DNA of 64,000 bases from Rhizomys pruinosus (taxonomy: Eukaryota; Chordata; Mammalia; Rodentia; Spalacidae): assembly GCA_009823505.1 (NCBI GenBank), contig VZQC01010433.1, forward strand, positions 420,762 to 484,761, written 5' to 3'. Position numbers and translations under genes: made by a program. Shown here one piece after another: positions 22,236 to 34,593 of this stretch (positions within the stretch are counted from its first letter, which is position 1; every line of letters starts with the position of its first letter). The notes under the pieces are model-generated. The model made no database searches and had not been told where the DNA came from. It worked only from the letters and a program-made list of their open reading frames with translations.

Positions 22236-23191
22236 CCATTTAATTCTAGCTAATCCTAAATGCAAAGTGAGAACCTCATCTACCAGAGGACATTTCAGTA
22301 ATGTGTGAATATGAGACAAGTATGGAATTGAGCTTTCATAGAAGTTGATTATGCAGCAGTGATTGACAAAACAGTATAATGACTATAGCTCAGGATCACC
22401 TTAAGTCATGACAGCAACTATTGAGTCAATAAATAAGTTTACAACACATCAATAAACTGGATTAGCATAAATTAGTTGTATGGTCTAGTTGTAAAATATA
22501 TAAATAAACACATAAAAATTTTGCACATATACACAGGAAAACACAAGAAAAAATTCTGAAAAGATAGCAATTACTAGCATGGTTTATATGTAAGTGGTGA
22601 TATTGCATGATAGCTTCAGTTTTTTTACTGTATGCTCTCAATGTTCATAAACGTTAGTGATTAGCATGTAAATTTTATTGCCTAAAATTATTACAAGGAG
22701 AAACAAAATGAGTTACAATAATAACATGGAGAGAGTTCAGTGTCTTATGTAAGTACAATCTCCCCACCTTTATACATGCAGTCATGTATACTGTACTTCT
22801 ATCCTTATTCACAGTTTTGCTTTCCATGGGCTTAATCAAAACCATTACAAAAATATTAAGTGGCAATTATAGGAATGAACAATTTATAAGTTTCAAACTA
22901 CACACCATTCTGAACAGCGGGATGAAATTGCATTTGTTGCTGCAAGCCCCGCCTGAGACACAAGCTCTCCCTTTGTCTAACATATTCATGCTATGCAAGA
23001 TACCAGCCCATAAGTTACTTGGTAGTTGTCTTGGTTATAAAATCAACTGTTTAGTATCATACTGCCTGAAGTCTAGAAATCATTATTTTAATTAACAATG
23101 TCCCTTGCATTAGGTACAATTTTCTGTGGGAACAGAATCAGTAGGGAACAAAAAGAGATAAATATAATTATGAAAGGAGATGTATTACTTT
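22236..23191. other. Unique DNA, nothing recognised
   Basis: Nearly 1 kb of AT-rich sequence. The 103-codon plus-strand frame (22784-23095) has no recognised domain. Confidence 0.45.
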
Positions 23192-23549
23192 TGTGTTAGG
23201 GTTTCATTCCTCTGATGACTACCTAAGAGAAACAATATATAAAGAGGAAATATTTATTTTGACTCATGGTTTCAGAACACAGTCAGCTGGTTCTATCGTT
23301 TCCAACCTGAGCATCACGGTGGCAGAAGCATTTGGCAAAGGTAGCTCACCAGGCTTACCAAGCTACTCATCATGGTTATTGGAAGGAGAGGGACCTGGGA
23401 CTAGGGACCAAGTACAACTTTCGAAGGAATGATCCAGGTGACTTACTTCTTACAGTTGGGCCCCACTTCCTAATTTTCCATCTACTTCTAAAATAGTCCC
23501 ACCATCTACAGACTCATGCCTTTAACACATGAGTCTGCAGGGGACATTT
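23192..23549 (-). mobile_element. MaLR-type solo LTR, old
   Basis: On the minus strand it has MaLR landmarks: a start with tgtcccctgcagactcatg, polyadenylation-type caaaataaatatttcctctt, and an end gaatgaaaccctaacaca. Diverged. No internal region attached. Confidence 0.7.
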
Positions 23550-23700
23550 AATAATAAAAGCTCCCATGTGCAAGAATAGTAATGCTGAGACTTTGGCCAA
23601 GCCCAAAAGAAGCCATAACATGGAAAGTTTTTGATTTAATAAGGAAAGGAAGAGGTTAGATGGTAAGGCTACCAAGACCCATGATAAGAACTAGTCTGCC

Positions 23701-23930
23701 GGGGCTGGAGAGATGGCTCAGCAGTTAAGAGCACTGACTGCTCTTGCAGAGGACCTGGGTTCGATTCCCAGAACCCACATGGCGGTTAAGAACCATCTTA
23801 ACTGCAGTTCCAGGGGAATCTGACGCCCTCTTCTGGCCTCTGGAGCATTGCACAACACACAGGTGCACCTACTTACATGCAGACAGTACACTCATACACA
23901 TAAAAAAAAGTAAAAAATTTTAAAAAAGAC
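23701..23930 (+). mobile_element. B2/B3-class SINE without module duplication
   Basis: Full head (ggggctggagagatggctca), body with a single aactgcagttccag module, and A-rich tail. Belongs to the second, non-duplicated subfamily. Confidence 0.93.
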
Positions 23931-24147
23931 TTCGAAGTTTAAAAGTTATGGCTGCCATGGTTGGGAAGTGTTTAACTGAGGGAGAAAAGGCACTATGCAT
24001 GGATATAAGAAGACACATAAAGGATTTGGTAGTACTTGAGGCTTCAGGAATGAATTGTGAATCTTGGAATGTAGCATGCATGAGGGACAATACTTCATAT
24101 GAGTATATTAGGTAGTTTTACAGCATGCAAAGGAATTAAATGGTTAT

Positions 24148-24736
24148 CCCTCAACAGACGAGTAGATGAAAAAAATGTGGTACATCTACACAATGGAGTA
24201 CTATTCAGCGGTAAAGAAAGATGACATAATAAACTTGCAGGTAAATGGATGGAACTTGAAGCCATTATGCTAAGTGAAGTAACATAGTCCCAGAAAAACA
24301 AACAGCAAATGGCTTCCCTCATTTGTGGATGCTAACACCAAATCCCTAGTCAAAAGGCAAGCTGAACAACATTATTGTTATACTTCTGTTTATCTGAAAG
24401 CAACTATGTTGTTATAATGTAAATCTCTTAATGGGCTCTAGAATTGACCCACCACTTATTTTCAGACTCTGTAATTACTGTATGTGGGTGGAAAGCATGT
24501 ATTCATATTTTAGAGTAATATAAAATTAAAGGAGGAAAATGTGAATTCTGAGACATAAAAAAAACTGAGAGAAAGATACAGGACAGTTATGGCAGAATGC
24601 ATGATCTGGGGGGGAAGGGAAAGGGGAATATGTCTAAATTGAACTGAAAAATGGTGTCTGAAATACACAAAACATCAATAAAAGCATTATATTAAAAAAG
24701 AAAGAAAAAATTTATCCCATCATTTAAAAAAAAAGA
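24148..24736 (+). mobile_element. L1: L1 LINE, 5'-truncated (ORF2 end plus 3' UTR)
   Basis: Contains the end of the L1 ORF2 frame (tacacaatggagtactattc, encoding TMEYYSA) with a frameshift shortly after and a stop. A rodent-type L1 3' UTR with G-rich ggggggaagggaaagggg follows, then an A-rich tail. TSD aattaaatggttat at 24134-24147 and 24737-24750. 589 bp, so dead on arrival. Confidence 0.93.
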
Positions 24737-24750
24737 AATTAAATGGTTAT

Positions 24751-27519
24751 ATAGTTGGAATTATCATTAAATATCAAATGTTTATTAAAGAGATAATCAA
24801 TAATTAAGCTTGTAATACTAAATATCTAACCTTCAACATCTTCAATAATGAAGGGTAACAGATTTGAGGAATGGACACAGCAGGGAGTATATTCTACCAG
24901 CTTTTCCTTTGGCAAGAGAATATGCATGCATAAACATGAAACGAGGTAGGGAGTTAATTATACTATCAGTAAAATATAATCTTTGGAGTCTGCCAGGTGG
25001 TTACAAACTAAAATGGAAATAAAATTTAAAACTTCTTTCCTTTACTTCTAATCAATGGCATAGGCTTTGGTATATGAAGCTGGGTAGGTGACTAAAGTAA
25101 TACTTGAAGTCTCAGAGGAGGTAATATCTACCTAGGAGTTAATGTGAAGTAAAACCAGATATTATAGAAAGAGAGAGTCCACATTATAAATGGAAAACAC
25201 ATTTTAATTCAAGGTACATGTTACAATTGTGGAGATTTGAGAGAAAAATAGTTTCTCAAATCATCAGTACAACTATTACAGCTTCCTACTGAATGCGGTT
25301 GCTGTGGAGTAGAGACTAACCAGTGTGCAGATTGAGAAGCAGACCCCCAAAGATATCAATAAAGAGCTCAGGAAGTCATCTGATGTCAACTTAATTTTTT
25401 AATGTAGTTGCAATAGTCACTGGGGCCCATGGATGTCTCAAAGTAGTTCCATGACAGCAAATGTCATGGCCATCCAAGGCATTCTTCCTTCACTCTACAT
25501 TCTTCCTTCGATGCAGAAGGGTTGCCCCCCCCACCCCCATGACATCATAACAAAGCCCTGATGGGTGTGAACTCTATGTGCTAGATTGATTAGTCTAAGC
25601 TCTCCTACTATTTTATCCTAATATGCCTAAATAAGCAGTGTTGTCTCTTTAATTTACTCATTTTAACTCTAGGGGCTTCCAGGACTCCATTAACACGCTG
25701 CTGCCGCTGCCACTAAATTCACTAACTTCCAATGTATCGAATCTGAATTCTTAAAACTGATAACAGTAACAGGAAAATCATTTCCTTTAAGGCCAGTAAT
25801 AATGTGTGAACCTGCATTTCAACTAGTCATGTTCATAAATATTTAAACTGGAAGGTACAGTGAATTAATTGGGACTCTTGGCATATTACGAGGTTGATTG
25901 TGGGGACATGACAAATGCAGCCCAGAGGCCCTGAGAAGTAGTTTAATGCTTTGCCACGGAAAGAAGCTATTGGAGAAACACTCACTGAAGGAATGCAGTT
26001 CAATAGATACACGAATTCTGCCAAAAGCAAAATAGACTATTAGGGTCTGGAGTAATTTGGAAATGAACAGTAAATTCTGTAAGAAAAGACAATAAAAAAA
26101 GGAAAGAAGGCAGACTCACAGCGAGTAATACAAATGGCATTTTAAAACAAATTGAAAATACCCACCAAAATAGATTATTTTAACCAAGGCAAATCCAAGA
26201 AGAATTCCATTAGGGAAATTAACATGATATACTATGATCGTTTTTAAACTGTGGAGTATAACAATGCATGTATTTCTTCATCAATATAAGAAATCCAGTT
26301 CTTTAAAATTCAGAGCAGGGTGTTGTAGGTAGAGGCATGTTCATTTCTTTTTTAACTATCTGGTGTTTATTTCTGAGTGTTTGGCGGCTGTATTTTATCA
26401 CACAGGGAAGAGAGCTATTGCAGGGTGATAGACTCAGTGAATTTGTTTCCATCAAGTTCAGTGTTTTACTAGTTTTAAAAGCAGCCATTACTTTTATTGT
26501 CTTCAGCAGAACCAAACACATGCTTTGTTTTAGTTCCACGTCTGTATTGATAATGATAGGTCTCCAGTTGTTCAGCACAACCCAAATGGTGACATTATAA
26601 AAGCCTTTCTCCTTATGGAAACTTAGCCTCTGCTTGTAAAAACAAGGCGAAGGTTCAATTAGTGAACCAGAAGAAAAATGAAAGGGCAGTCTTTTGTGCA
26701 AGTCACCCCTGTTCGAAAACCTATAATCCATAATGAGGCCTGCTTAACACAGCGGATGCTCTCCTCTCAGACGAGCCCAAATACCAGGTCACTAATGAGC
26801 GAGCATTTAAAACACAGAGACCATGAATGAAACTGGTTATTGTGAAAATTGGCTCATGTTAAGAGATTTAAAAGACTTGGCTATTTCTGTTTGGTCTGAC
26901 AGGTCTGGCTTCATTAATCAAATGACTTGATAAGTAACTAACTTCTCACATGTTGAAAAGGAATGTTAATCTTCCAAGCAGAAGCAAAAGAACAATCTTG
27001 ACGCTGCTTAAAATAAAAAGACGGGAATTTCATGGCCATGTGCATGACCCATGCTTATTTTGAAAAGGGGTATAGCCCTTGTCAAATATGCCAATTAGAA
27101 AGCATCAGAAATTAGTGAATTTCTAATGCCCTTGATGTAAAACTTTATTTTGGGGATAGTGGGGGGGTGGGGGAGTTGTGGTAGGAGGAGAGGTACCAGT
27201 CGGGGAGAGCTTTCTAGAAAACACTTGAAATTTTGTTAGCAGTCGTCAGTTCTGCTGAAGACAGACAGAGCATGCCATTCAAAGGTGCATGGAAAGCAGA
27301 GTCCTTGCCTGGCTTCCCTGCCACAAGTTTCTCTCTGGCCTAGGCATCTCAGTGGCTGAGGAACTGTACTTCGTTAGTTCATTTGAATGCCCAGGAACCT
27401 ATTTTTCTCATGTTCAATGTACAATACTGAGTGGTAGGGTTTTTATTGTGCTTTAGAGTATAGACATTCAGGGAAGATATGCTTACGATCGTTAGAACAC
27501 ACCTGCATGAAGATAAGAC
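24751..27519. other. Repeat-free interval, 2.8 kb
   Basis: No SINE, LINE, LTR or microsatellite recognised apart from a C-run near 25526. Overlapping frames at 26303-26731 (minus) and 26337-26600 (plus) show no domain. The stretch about 26700-27130 has several homeodomain-like ATTA/TAAT sites. Conservation cannot be judged from one sequence. Confidence 0.5.
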
Positions 27520-27745
27520 AGACTGGGCAAAGTGGAAAGACCGTGGTGGCACTGAGAAACAGGATGAACTAGGTATCTCACCACGTAGGAGCTATGTGAC
27601 CTCATGCAGGCCATTTAAAACATGTTGAACCTCATTTTCCTTATCCAGTAAGTGGAACAAATGACACTTTCTTTGCAAGCCAGTTTTGTGATTAAAGACA
27701 GTAGCTAGCACATGGCAGGACATTAAAATGTAGTATCCATATGTT
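27520..27745 (+). mobile_element. MIR SINE
   Basis: MIR core order is visible: gagctatgtgacctcatgca, then tgaacctcattttccttatc, then agctagcacatggcagg. Ancient and diverged. Confidence 0.72.
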
Positions 27746-27961
27746 TCCTCCTTAGAAGTTGCTGCAGCAGGCAATTACACTGATGGCCTCTGATGAACCA
27801 CATCCCTTGCTATTTTTATAGCAGTGTAGCCTCTCTCATTGGGACTTTGGCCAATGAGACATTAACAGGAGCTTGGTAAATACTTATGCTTTGGGATTTG
27901 TTTTCTTAGAATGCTCATCCTTAAGAAGATTCCTCTTAGAAATCAGCTATCATTCTATAAG
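27746..27961. other. Unique DNA, nothing recognised
   Basis: Short spacer between MIR and B1. Confidence 0.5.
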
Positions 27962-27970
27962 AAGCACAGC

Positions 27971-28114
27971 TGCTGGGCGTGGTGGGGCACGCCTTTAATT
28001 CCAGTACTCGGGGAGGCAGAGGCAGGCAGATCTCTGTAAGTTCAAGGCCAGCCTGGTCTACAGAGCGAGCTCCAGGACAGCTGGGACTAAAAGGAGACCC
28101 TGTCTCAAAAACAC

Positions 28115-28162
<48 letters not shown>
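27971..28162 (+). mobile_element. B1: B1 SINE, young, long pure A-tail
   Basis: Complete B1 with an uninterrupted A-tail of about 48-49 bases (from 28116). TSD aagcacagc (27962-27970 and 28163-28171). A long uninterrupted tail is expected to shrink and mutate quickly, so this copy probably inserted recently. Confidence 0.96.
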
Positions 28163-28165
<3 letters not shown>

Positions 28166-28171
28166 CACAGC

Positions 28172-28422
28172 CTACCCCTGTGGAGAGGCCACTTGAGATC
28201 ACTGGCTGAAAGCTAGCACTGACATAACATGTCACCTTTCCGCATGAAACCATCAGAGATGGAGATTCTTCAGCCTTTCCAGCTGAGCCCCAGTAGGTAG
28301 AGCAGAGAGAAGCCATCACACTGAGTCTTGTGCAAATCTCAGGAGTGTGAACAACGAAGCAATTAATGCTGTTTCAGCCATTATGCTTTGGCAGCACTTG
28401 ATAATGTGTAGAGTTAATCACC
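28172..28422. other. Unique DNA, nothing recognised
   Basis: No feature recognised. Confidence 0.5.
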
Positions 28423-28825
28423 TGTGCTGAATACCTTTAGTTGTCCACTTGACACACCTGGGTTGAGGGAGCCTCAGTTGGGAAATTGCCTCCATTGGAC
28501 TGGCCTGTGGCCCTGTCTGTGGGGCATTTCCTTAATTGTTAAGTGATGTGGGAGGACCCAGCCCATTGTAGGCAAGTGCCACCCTGGGCAGGTTGTTGTA
28601 ATATATAAGAGAGCAGGAGGAGCATGGTCCAGGGAGCAAGCCTGACAGCCGTGTTCCTCCATAGCTTGTGCTTCGGTCCTGCTTCCAGGTTCCTACCCTG
28701 AGCTTCTATCTTGAGCTCCCTAAGTGATGAACTGTCACCCGGGAGATGTAAGCTAAATAAATCCTTTCCTCGACAAGTTGATAGTGGTTAGGTGCTTTAT
28801 CACAACAATTGAAGCCAAAGTAGAA
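28423..28825 (+). mobile_element. ORR1-like solo LTR
   Basis: Same LTR family as 9319-11301: starts tgtgctgaatac, then cacttgacacacctgggttg, TATA-like atataagagagcagg, gtaagctaaataaatccttt (polyadenylation-type), and a tatcacaacaa-type end. No internal region, so a solo LTR. The exact right end and TSD are uncertain. Confidence 0.88.
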
Positions 28826-29026
28826 TATTATCTTATCATTTGCTAATGCTTACTGACTTTGGAGAATTCTGCACACTGTTCATAGAGGCCGCCATGCTCA
28901 ATTCTGTTCCTATCCAACAGTTTTCCTGGTCCTTCCTTCAAATTTTTATAACTATTCATGCATTCTGATTTATCTTGGAGGATTTGGTGACTATTGCTTA
29001 GACCAGATATGCACCTCTTTCTTTTT

Positions 29027-29267
29027 TTTTAATTTTTATTTATTTATTTTATGTGTATGAGTGTACTGTCTGCATGTAGGTTTGTGCACCCATTTCGTGC
29101 AATGCTGCGGAGGTCAGAAGAGGGCGTCGGATTCCCCTGGAACTGGAGTTCTCCTGGAATTGGAGTTTCGGGCGGTTCTCGGCCGCCATGTGGGTGCTGG
29201 GGATCGAATCCGGGTCCTTTGTAAGAGAGGTAGGCTCTCTTAACTGCTAGGCCATCTGTCCAGCCCC
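29027..29267 (-). mobile_element. B2/B3-class SINE, duplicated-module subfamily
   Basis: Reverse copy. The complement shows the full head (ggggctggacagatgg) and two consecutive aactccarttccag modules. T-rich left end is the complement of its tail. Confidence 0.93.
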
Positions 29268-29691
29268 ATCTTTCTCTTTCTTAGAGATGTTCTGAATAAA
29301 TGAAGTTGCCAGAAAGATGGTTATGGTACACATGAAAGTTGAAATTTCTCATATAGCTAATGAAAATCTTTACATATCTCATTCTAGTATTTTCCTCTTC
29401 TCTGTGATTGACCTTTTAAAACCAAATCCCCAGGATTAACTGTCAATTGGTTAAGTTTCCTTCTAGCTTTGCCTGTACCACTGTTGTATGGCACTTTCCT
29501 CGTAACTTAAACATTCCCTCTAGGATCAGGTGGCTCATGGGATCCAGAGGTAAACCAAATGTCACATGTCACATGTCTCACCCAACCTCCTGCTAATAAT
29601 TCCAATAAAAACTTATAAGTAGGACTTTGGTAAAATTGTGACTTGAGTCTGTTGTGAGTTCACTTTCCGGGGTGGGTAGACCTGTGGGGTG
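29268..29691. other. Unique DNA, nothing recognised
   Basis: A ccaataaaaacttataag stretch near 29601 might be LTR-derived, but I could not assign a family. Confidence 0.4.
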
Positions 29692-29703
29692 CGTGTGTGT
29701 TAT

Positions 29704-29738
<35 letters not shown>
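29692..29738. repeat. (TG)n microsatellite
   Basis: TG dinucleotide run with two interruptions. Confidence 0.95.
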
Positions 29739-29739
<1 letters not shown>

Positions 29740-30244
29740 TGCATCTCCCCAGGAAAAGTCTGTCTCACATCAGTTACTTCCTTTATCCTCTGTCAACAAG
29801 CAATGTGACTATTTGCACTTGTACTAAAGTTGCCAATGCTTTACAATATCAGTCTGAAAACAGTGATGTGGCAGACTGCTTTTTTAAACCCCAATGCTCC
29901 TTCACCACTTGCTCCTTACCACAAAAACAAAATCAAAGCCAAAAGCATAGCACCCAACTACAGGTCCAGAAGGTAAAGCATCCCTTTACCCATGTGAGTT
30001 CTGGAAACTGAGACCTAAGCAGAAGGAACACATAGTTTTATAAAGAAGACATTTGAGGGCTCCCACTTGCCTTTTCTAACTTTCTTCTTATTGGGGTACC
30101 TGGGATCCCACAGTATCTTAGACCATGAGATAACTTTAAGGATCAAAGTTACATACGGAGAATACAGACACAGGTCTTTGATAACAACTGAGTCACTACA
30201 CACCACCTCTCGACCCCTCATGTCTGAGGGCTATTCCACACAAG
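29739..30244. other. Unique DNA, nothing recognised
   Basis: Short frames on both strands without recognised domains. Confidence 0.5.
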
Positions 30245-30296
30245 CACAGAAATCCTAAATTACTGATGGTTTAATCAGTGATTTAGGATTTCTGTG
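30245..30296. repeat. 23-bp near-perfect hairpin
   Basis: The left arm 30245-30267 (cacagaaatcctaaattactgat) pairs with the right arm 30274-30296 over 23 positions, with one difference that would be a G-T/U wobble. The loop is ggttta. Flanks do not pair. It is not part of a recognised repeat. Could be a microRNA-like or MITE-like fold, or a replication-generated inverted repeat. Confidence 0.9.
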
Positions 30297-31294
30297 ATTT
30301 CCAGATCAATTTAATCCAAGCACATATAAATGAAGTAAGGAAATCTACGCATATTGAAAAAAAGTGTTTGATTTCAATCTCAAAAAATTTTAAATGGAAA
30401 TCCCACTGCTTCTGAGGAAAACCATCTGGTCATGAATGCAGAGAGGGATGCTGCTGGAAAGCTGATGTTTATGGCCTAGACCCCAACAATCTACCCGTTT
30501 TGCTTTAGTTTCCTTTGTATATTAACAGATAAATAACAAAATAGTGTGCCAGCCACTCATAATCAGTCACTGAACATAGTAAGGCCCTGAGAAGTGATCT
30601 CAACACTGCACACTTCAACGGTGGGGGCTGAGCCAGGCAAACGGACTTTGGGCAGCCAAAAGGGCCTAATGTGACACTTCCCAGATACTAAACTTAGAAG
30701 ACTTTCTTAAGTATAACAAAATTTAAGTTCTTGACACCAACTCAATGTATGTATAGTGAAACTAGACTCGGGATTAATCTAGAGCTCCATAAAAATATCC
30801 TGCATGGTAGAGGAACAGAGTGTGTGCATATGCACTAATCATCCAGAGCTCCCAAGAGTGCATTCCTGAGTTTTCAGAGGAAAACTGTAGTGAGGTTATT
30901 AGTATTTTTTCAAATGATTGCAAAGAGCTGATTTTATATAGAAATCTCAAATTCAGTTACTAAAAGTTTCATGATAAACGATCCTATTTCTAAGAGAATA
31001 TTGTAATGGCTCAGCTAATTAAAGGTAAGAAAAGACCTTGCCACGTCCTGGGCTTGTAATGTCAAACCCTGGCTCTTAACGGTGTCTCAAGCTCAGCAGG
31101 GGGGATTGCCAAAAGCAGAAGTGGGAAGAGAAGTGACAGTGGGTGACAGTTTATCACTTGGGAAATTATAATGTAATCCCACCAACATGTCAAAAAGGGT
31201 CCAACAGGCTTTATTCTAAATGAGCATCAGATGTAAGCATTACTTATAAACAAAGTTGGGTTTTGAGTAAAGTCCCCTACATGTCATCGAAGGT
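30297..31294. other. Unique DNA, nothing recognised
   Basis: About 1 kb without recognised repeats or coding frames. Confidence 0.5.
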
Positions 31295-31446
31295 GTTTTA
31301 TTTTATTTGGTTCTGTTTTGTGGAACAAGTTCTCACTGTGAGGTCCGATAGCTAGAAGAGGGTTTTGAACATGCTGTATATCCCAGGCTAGCCTCTAACT
31401 TGAGACCTTCCTGCCTCAGCCTCCCAAGGACTAGAATCACAGACAT
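31295..31446 (-). mobile_element. Old B1/PB1-like SINE
   Basis: Reverse orientation. Retained landmarks include tcccaggctagcctctaac and cctgcctcagcctcccaagg with the T-rich left end. Too diverged to assign a subfamily. Confidence 0.72.
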
Positions 31447-32116
31447 AACCATTTATGGCTTTAATTAAAGATATTTTGCTAAGTAGTAATGCCACCTTCT
31501 AAGCTCATAATTGCTTTAAATGATGACTTATTTTAAGTGAAAGATATCTTGTGGGTTTTTAGTAGCTTTAGATGAATGGACAATTATTTAATGGAATCCA
31601 AGTATAAGAGATATAAATTATTAGCCAAAATCTATCAAGCTTTAAAGAAAGAACCCTTGTTCATAAAAGATGGGCAAAAAATTATATCTAAAAGTTCTGT
31701 AGTTCTCTGGATCAGTACACTTTGATATGTCTTGTTCTTATTATATAGTCAAAGATATTAGATAGCAGATACTTGTTTTATGGATTGATGAATAGACAAC
31801 TAAATACTCAAATAAGTATCAAAATCCATCTCAAAGTATAAAATGAAGCAAATATAATTCTAGGAAAAGGTCAAGTCCAAGAAACACATACAGTTACATT
31901 ATCATTACTATACAGATGTCTGTGGTAACAAATGCATCCACTGTCAGTGTACCTGGGCAGACTGTGAAGTGCCAGAGAGGCTCCTAGACAAACCGACTTT
32001 CCTACATTGCAGCATACAGTGGTCCTGAGTGTTCTTCTTGAACTTGTATCTCCTTGAACTTGTATACATGCCAAGTATAAAGTAGAGCTATCTGAATCAT
32101 CCTCTTTCCAGTCTTC
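31447..32116. other. Unique DNA, nothing recognised
   Basis: No feature recognised. Confidence 0.5.
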
Positions 32117-32382
32117 TTTTTTTTTTTTTTAATTTAACTGTTTAAAGATCAGGGCTTTTATTTTATTTTATTTATTTATTTTTATGTGCATGAATGTACT
32201 GTCTACATGTAGGTTTGTGCACCTGTGTCGTGCAATGCTGTGGAGGTCAGAAGAGGGTGTCGGATTCCCCTGGAACTGGAGTTAAAGATGGTTCTCAGCC
32301 ACCATGTGGGTGCTGGGGATCGAACCCAGGTCCTCTGCTAGAGCAGTCGGGGCTCTTAACCGCTAGGCCATCTCTCCAGCCC
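32117..32382 (-). mobile_element. B2/B3-class SINE without module duplication
   Basis: Reverse copy with a single aactccagttccag module preceded by ccatcttt, and a T-rich left end. Flanked by similar cagtcttct and caatcttct. Confidence 0.92.
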
Positions 32383-33957
32383 CCAATCTTCTAAATGTTC
32401 AGTAGAACCCTTATTCTCCTCACCCACACCCATTCCAAGTTGTGAACCAGACTAGATATAAGAACAAAACAAAATAAAAAAGAAATGAGAACATTTAGGA
32501 AGAATGTCCTTAGAAGACGATTCTCCATGACACGCACTTAGGGGAACACTAACTCTCAAACTTGGCTGCATATATGAATCACCTGGAGTTAAAAAAAAAA
32601 TGCTCACACTGCACCCAGAACCAATGAAATCAGGATTCTAAGGGGGTGGGGCTCAGTTAACAGGTCCTGCAGTCCTGCCCCTTTACTCTGGTTGTCCTAC
32701 CTAGCCAGTCTTTCTCCAGTTGTTGACGTATAGAAACATCATCATGACAACAGGAAGAAAAAACATGTAAATTTCCCCTAGTGCAACTGGGCATACAATC
32801 TAATTCCTGACTGCCAGATTAAGATATTAACCCAATTATGCACATTTTATTACACTGAAAAAAACGGAACCATCATTTCATTTTAATTTGTTCGACTGCT
32901 AAAAGAATAATGTATTCCAGTGTCAATATGCCAGACCAAATACATTTCATATGAGAGGCATTTATTTATGAGTCTTAGTGAGACTGGCAAACTGCCAATG
33001 CACATTTTCTAAAAGACCCTCGGAGGCTTAGCAGGTAGTAAGCTGAGCTGGCATGTAGAGCCCTGTGTTAATGAAAATGCAGAACTCTGGTTTTCTAACT
33101 GTTCATGATTGGGAAATTAGAGTTTACACTTCTGGAGCTTTCCATGCACCTCACACTGTCCAGGCATAATGAAAAGCTGACACCTAGATACCACAGCAAC
33201 ATGTGAGCACTGTGAGCATGCTATTCAGGAGGCATGCAGCTTAACCAGATGGAGAACAAAACCACAGCAGCGCACAATGAGTAAGTAAAATCCCTATGAA
33301 TCAATTCACTCAGACATAATACCCTAAATCCTTAAAATAGAAAGACAAAAAAGAAAGGGATAGAAAGCTATTTCTACAGCGTACCCAAGGGTAACTGATG
33401 TAACAAACTGACTAATGACAATACAAGATTAAAATAAACACTCAAACCCATCAAGCCCAGATTCGTGCTTGCTTGGATGAGAAGTTAAGACACTCTGGGA
33501 AAGTTGACTTACTTATGCAGAACTTAGATTGTCTTTTCAATAGTTTAACTTGTTATAACTTGGCCCCAACTTTCCTGACCTTGAAAATTTAGCCTCATTT
33601 TCAACAGAAGATACCCAATAGCTGTATCTATATAAGAAAATATACTTTTTTAAATAATAAAAGTAAACTGAAGACAAGCCAAGAAAGTAGGAGAAAAAAT
33701 TATTAGTGATCTCATTGCCTTCAGATCTCCAGTTGCTGCTGCAACCCGATCAGTGTTCCTTTGAGAATTAGACGGTAGGGCTCCTCCATCCACATGGATG
33801 GCTGGCAGCTAGACAGAGGTTTTATATGGGCAGCGTTCTTAAAGGCTTTCTTTTCAGTAACACTTCCACAGAAACCACAGCAATCCCATTCCTCTTTCTC
33901 TTATTTACTATAAATTCATTCCAGTCTTCCAAAGTTCCCCCGAACCTGCAAAGACAT
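32383..33957. other. Unique DNA, nothing recognised
   Basis: About 1.6 kb with no recognised element. Confidence 0.5.
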
Positions 33958-34593
33958 CTACTTCTTTCTCCATAGCAGAATTATCACAATTACCAGTAAG
34001 GCATCCTTACACTTGGGTTGATTCTTCTTCAACCTGTCCACCACATGCCAGTCCAAGACAATGCACATCATCATTGGTACCTCCACCACAGTTTTCCTGG
34101 GACTTTGGATCAAGAATGGTATCAAGGCCTGCACACCATGGCTGACGGGGCCTCCACCTCCCTGAATTCTTATTGTTGCCATCCTCCCTCTTGAACTCAA
34201 TGTGCACTGCTGAAACGAGGCCACTGGGCTCTGTGGTGTGCGGAAAACGTGTCTCTTTTCACTCCCTTCCACAACACCATTAGCCTCATCATGTTTCGCC
34301 TTACACAGTAAAATAAGCTTTGTCAAGAGGACTGTCCAGCACCCTCTGGTCAATGAAGCCTCCAGTGGCTCTCTGCAGTGTTCATAGTGGCAGGCACAGC
34401 ACAAGTGGCCAGTCTCTGATGGATTATATACAAAGCTTCCAACTTGGAATGAATGGCTCAACCGTCTGCACATATCTAAGACTCGCTGTAGCTCTTCCCA
34501 TTTTCTGGTCCTCTGCCCTGGATATGAAGGCCACAGTGACAGCAATGAGTCATTTTCTTCCCTGGTGTCTGCTTCAATGCTTAGAACACTCAC
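33958..34593 (-). other. Unassigned 211-codon open frame in a GC-richer patch
   Basis: The longest minus-strand frame in the window (211 residues) lies in a segment less AT-rich than its surroundings. I recognise no domain, signal peptide or family. The C-terminus has a short hydrophobic run (LLVIVIILL). No splice pattern or promoter supports expression. The A-rich stretch at 35116-35190 lies downstream only for a plus-strand transcript, so it does not act as a tail for this frame. Alternatives: chance frame, or part of a decayed retroposed sequence on the plus strand ending at that A-rich block. Confidence 0.2.

Noticed and set aside
24095..24322. 75-codon minus-strand frame
   Set aside because: It is antisense to the L1 ORF2 end and 3' UTR.
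26303..26731. 142-codon minus-strand frame opposite an 87-codon plus frame
   Set aside because: No domain, no start context or codon bias visible; overlapping frames on both strands in AT-rich DNA are expected by chance.
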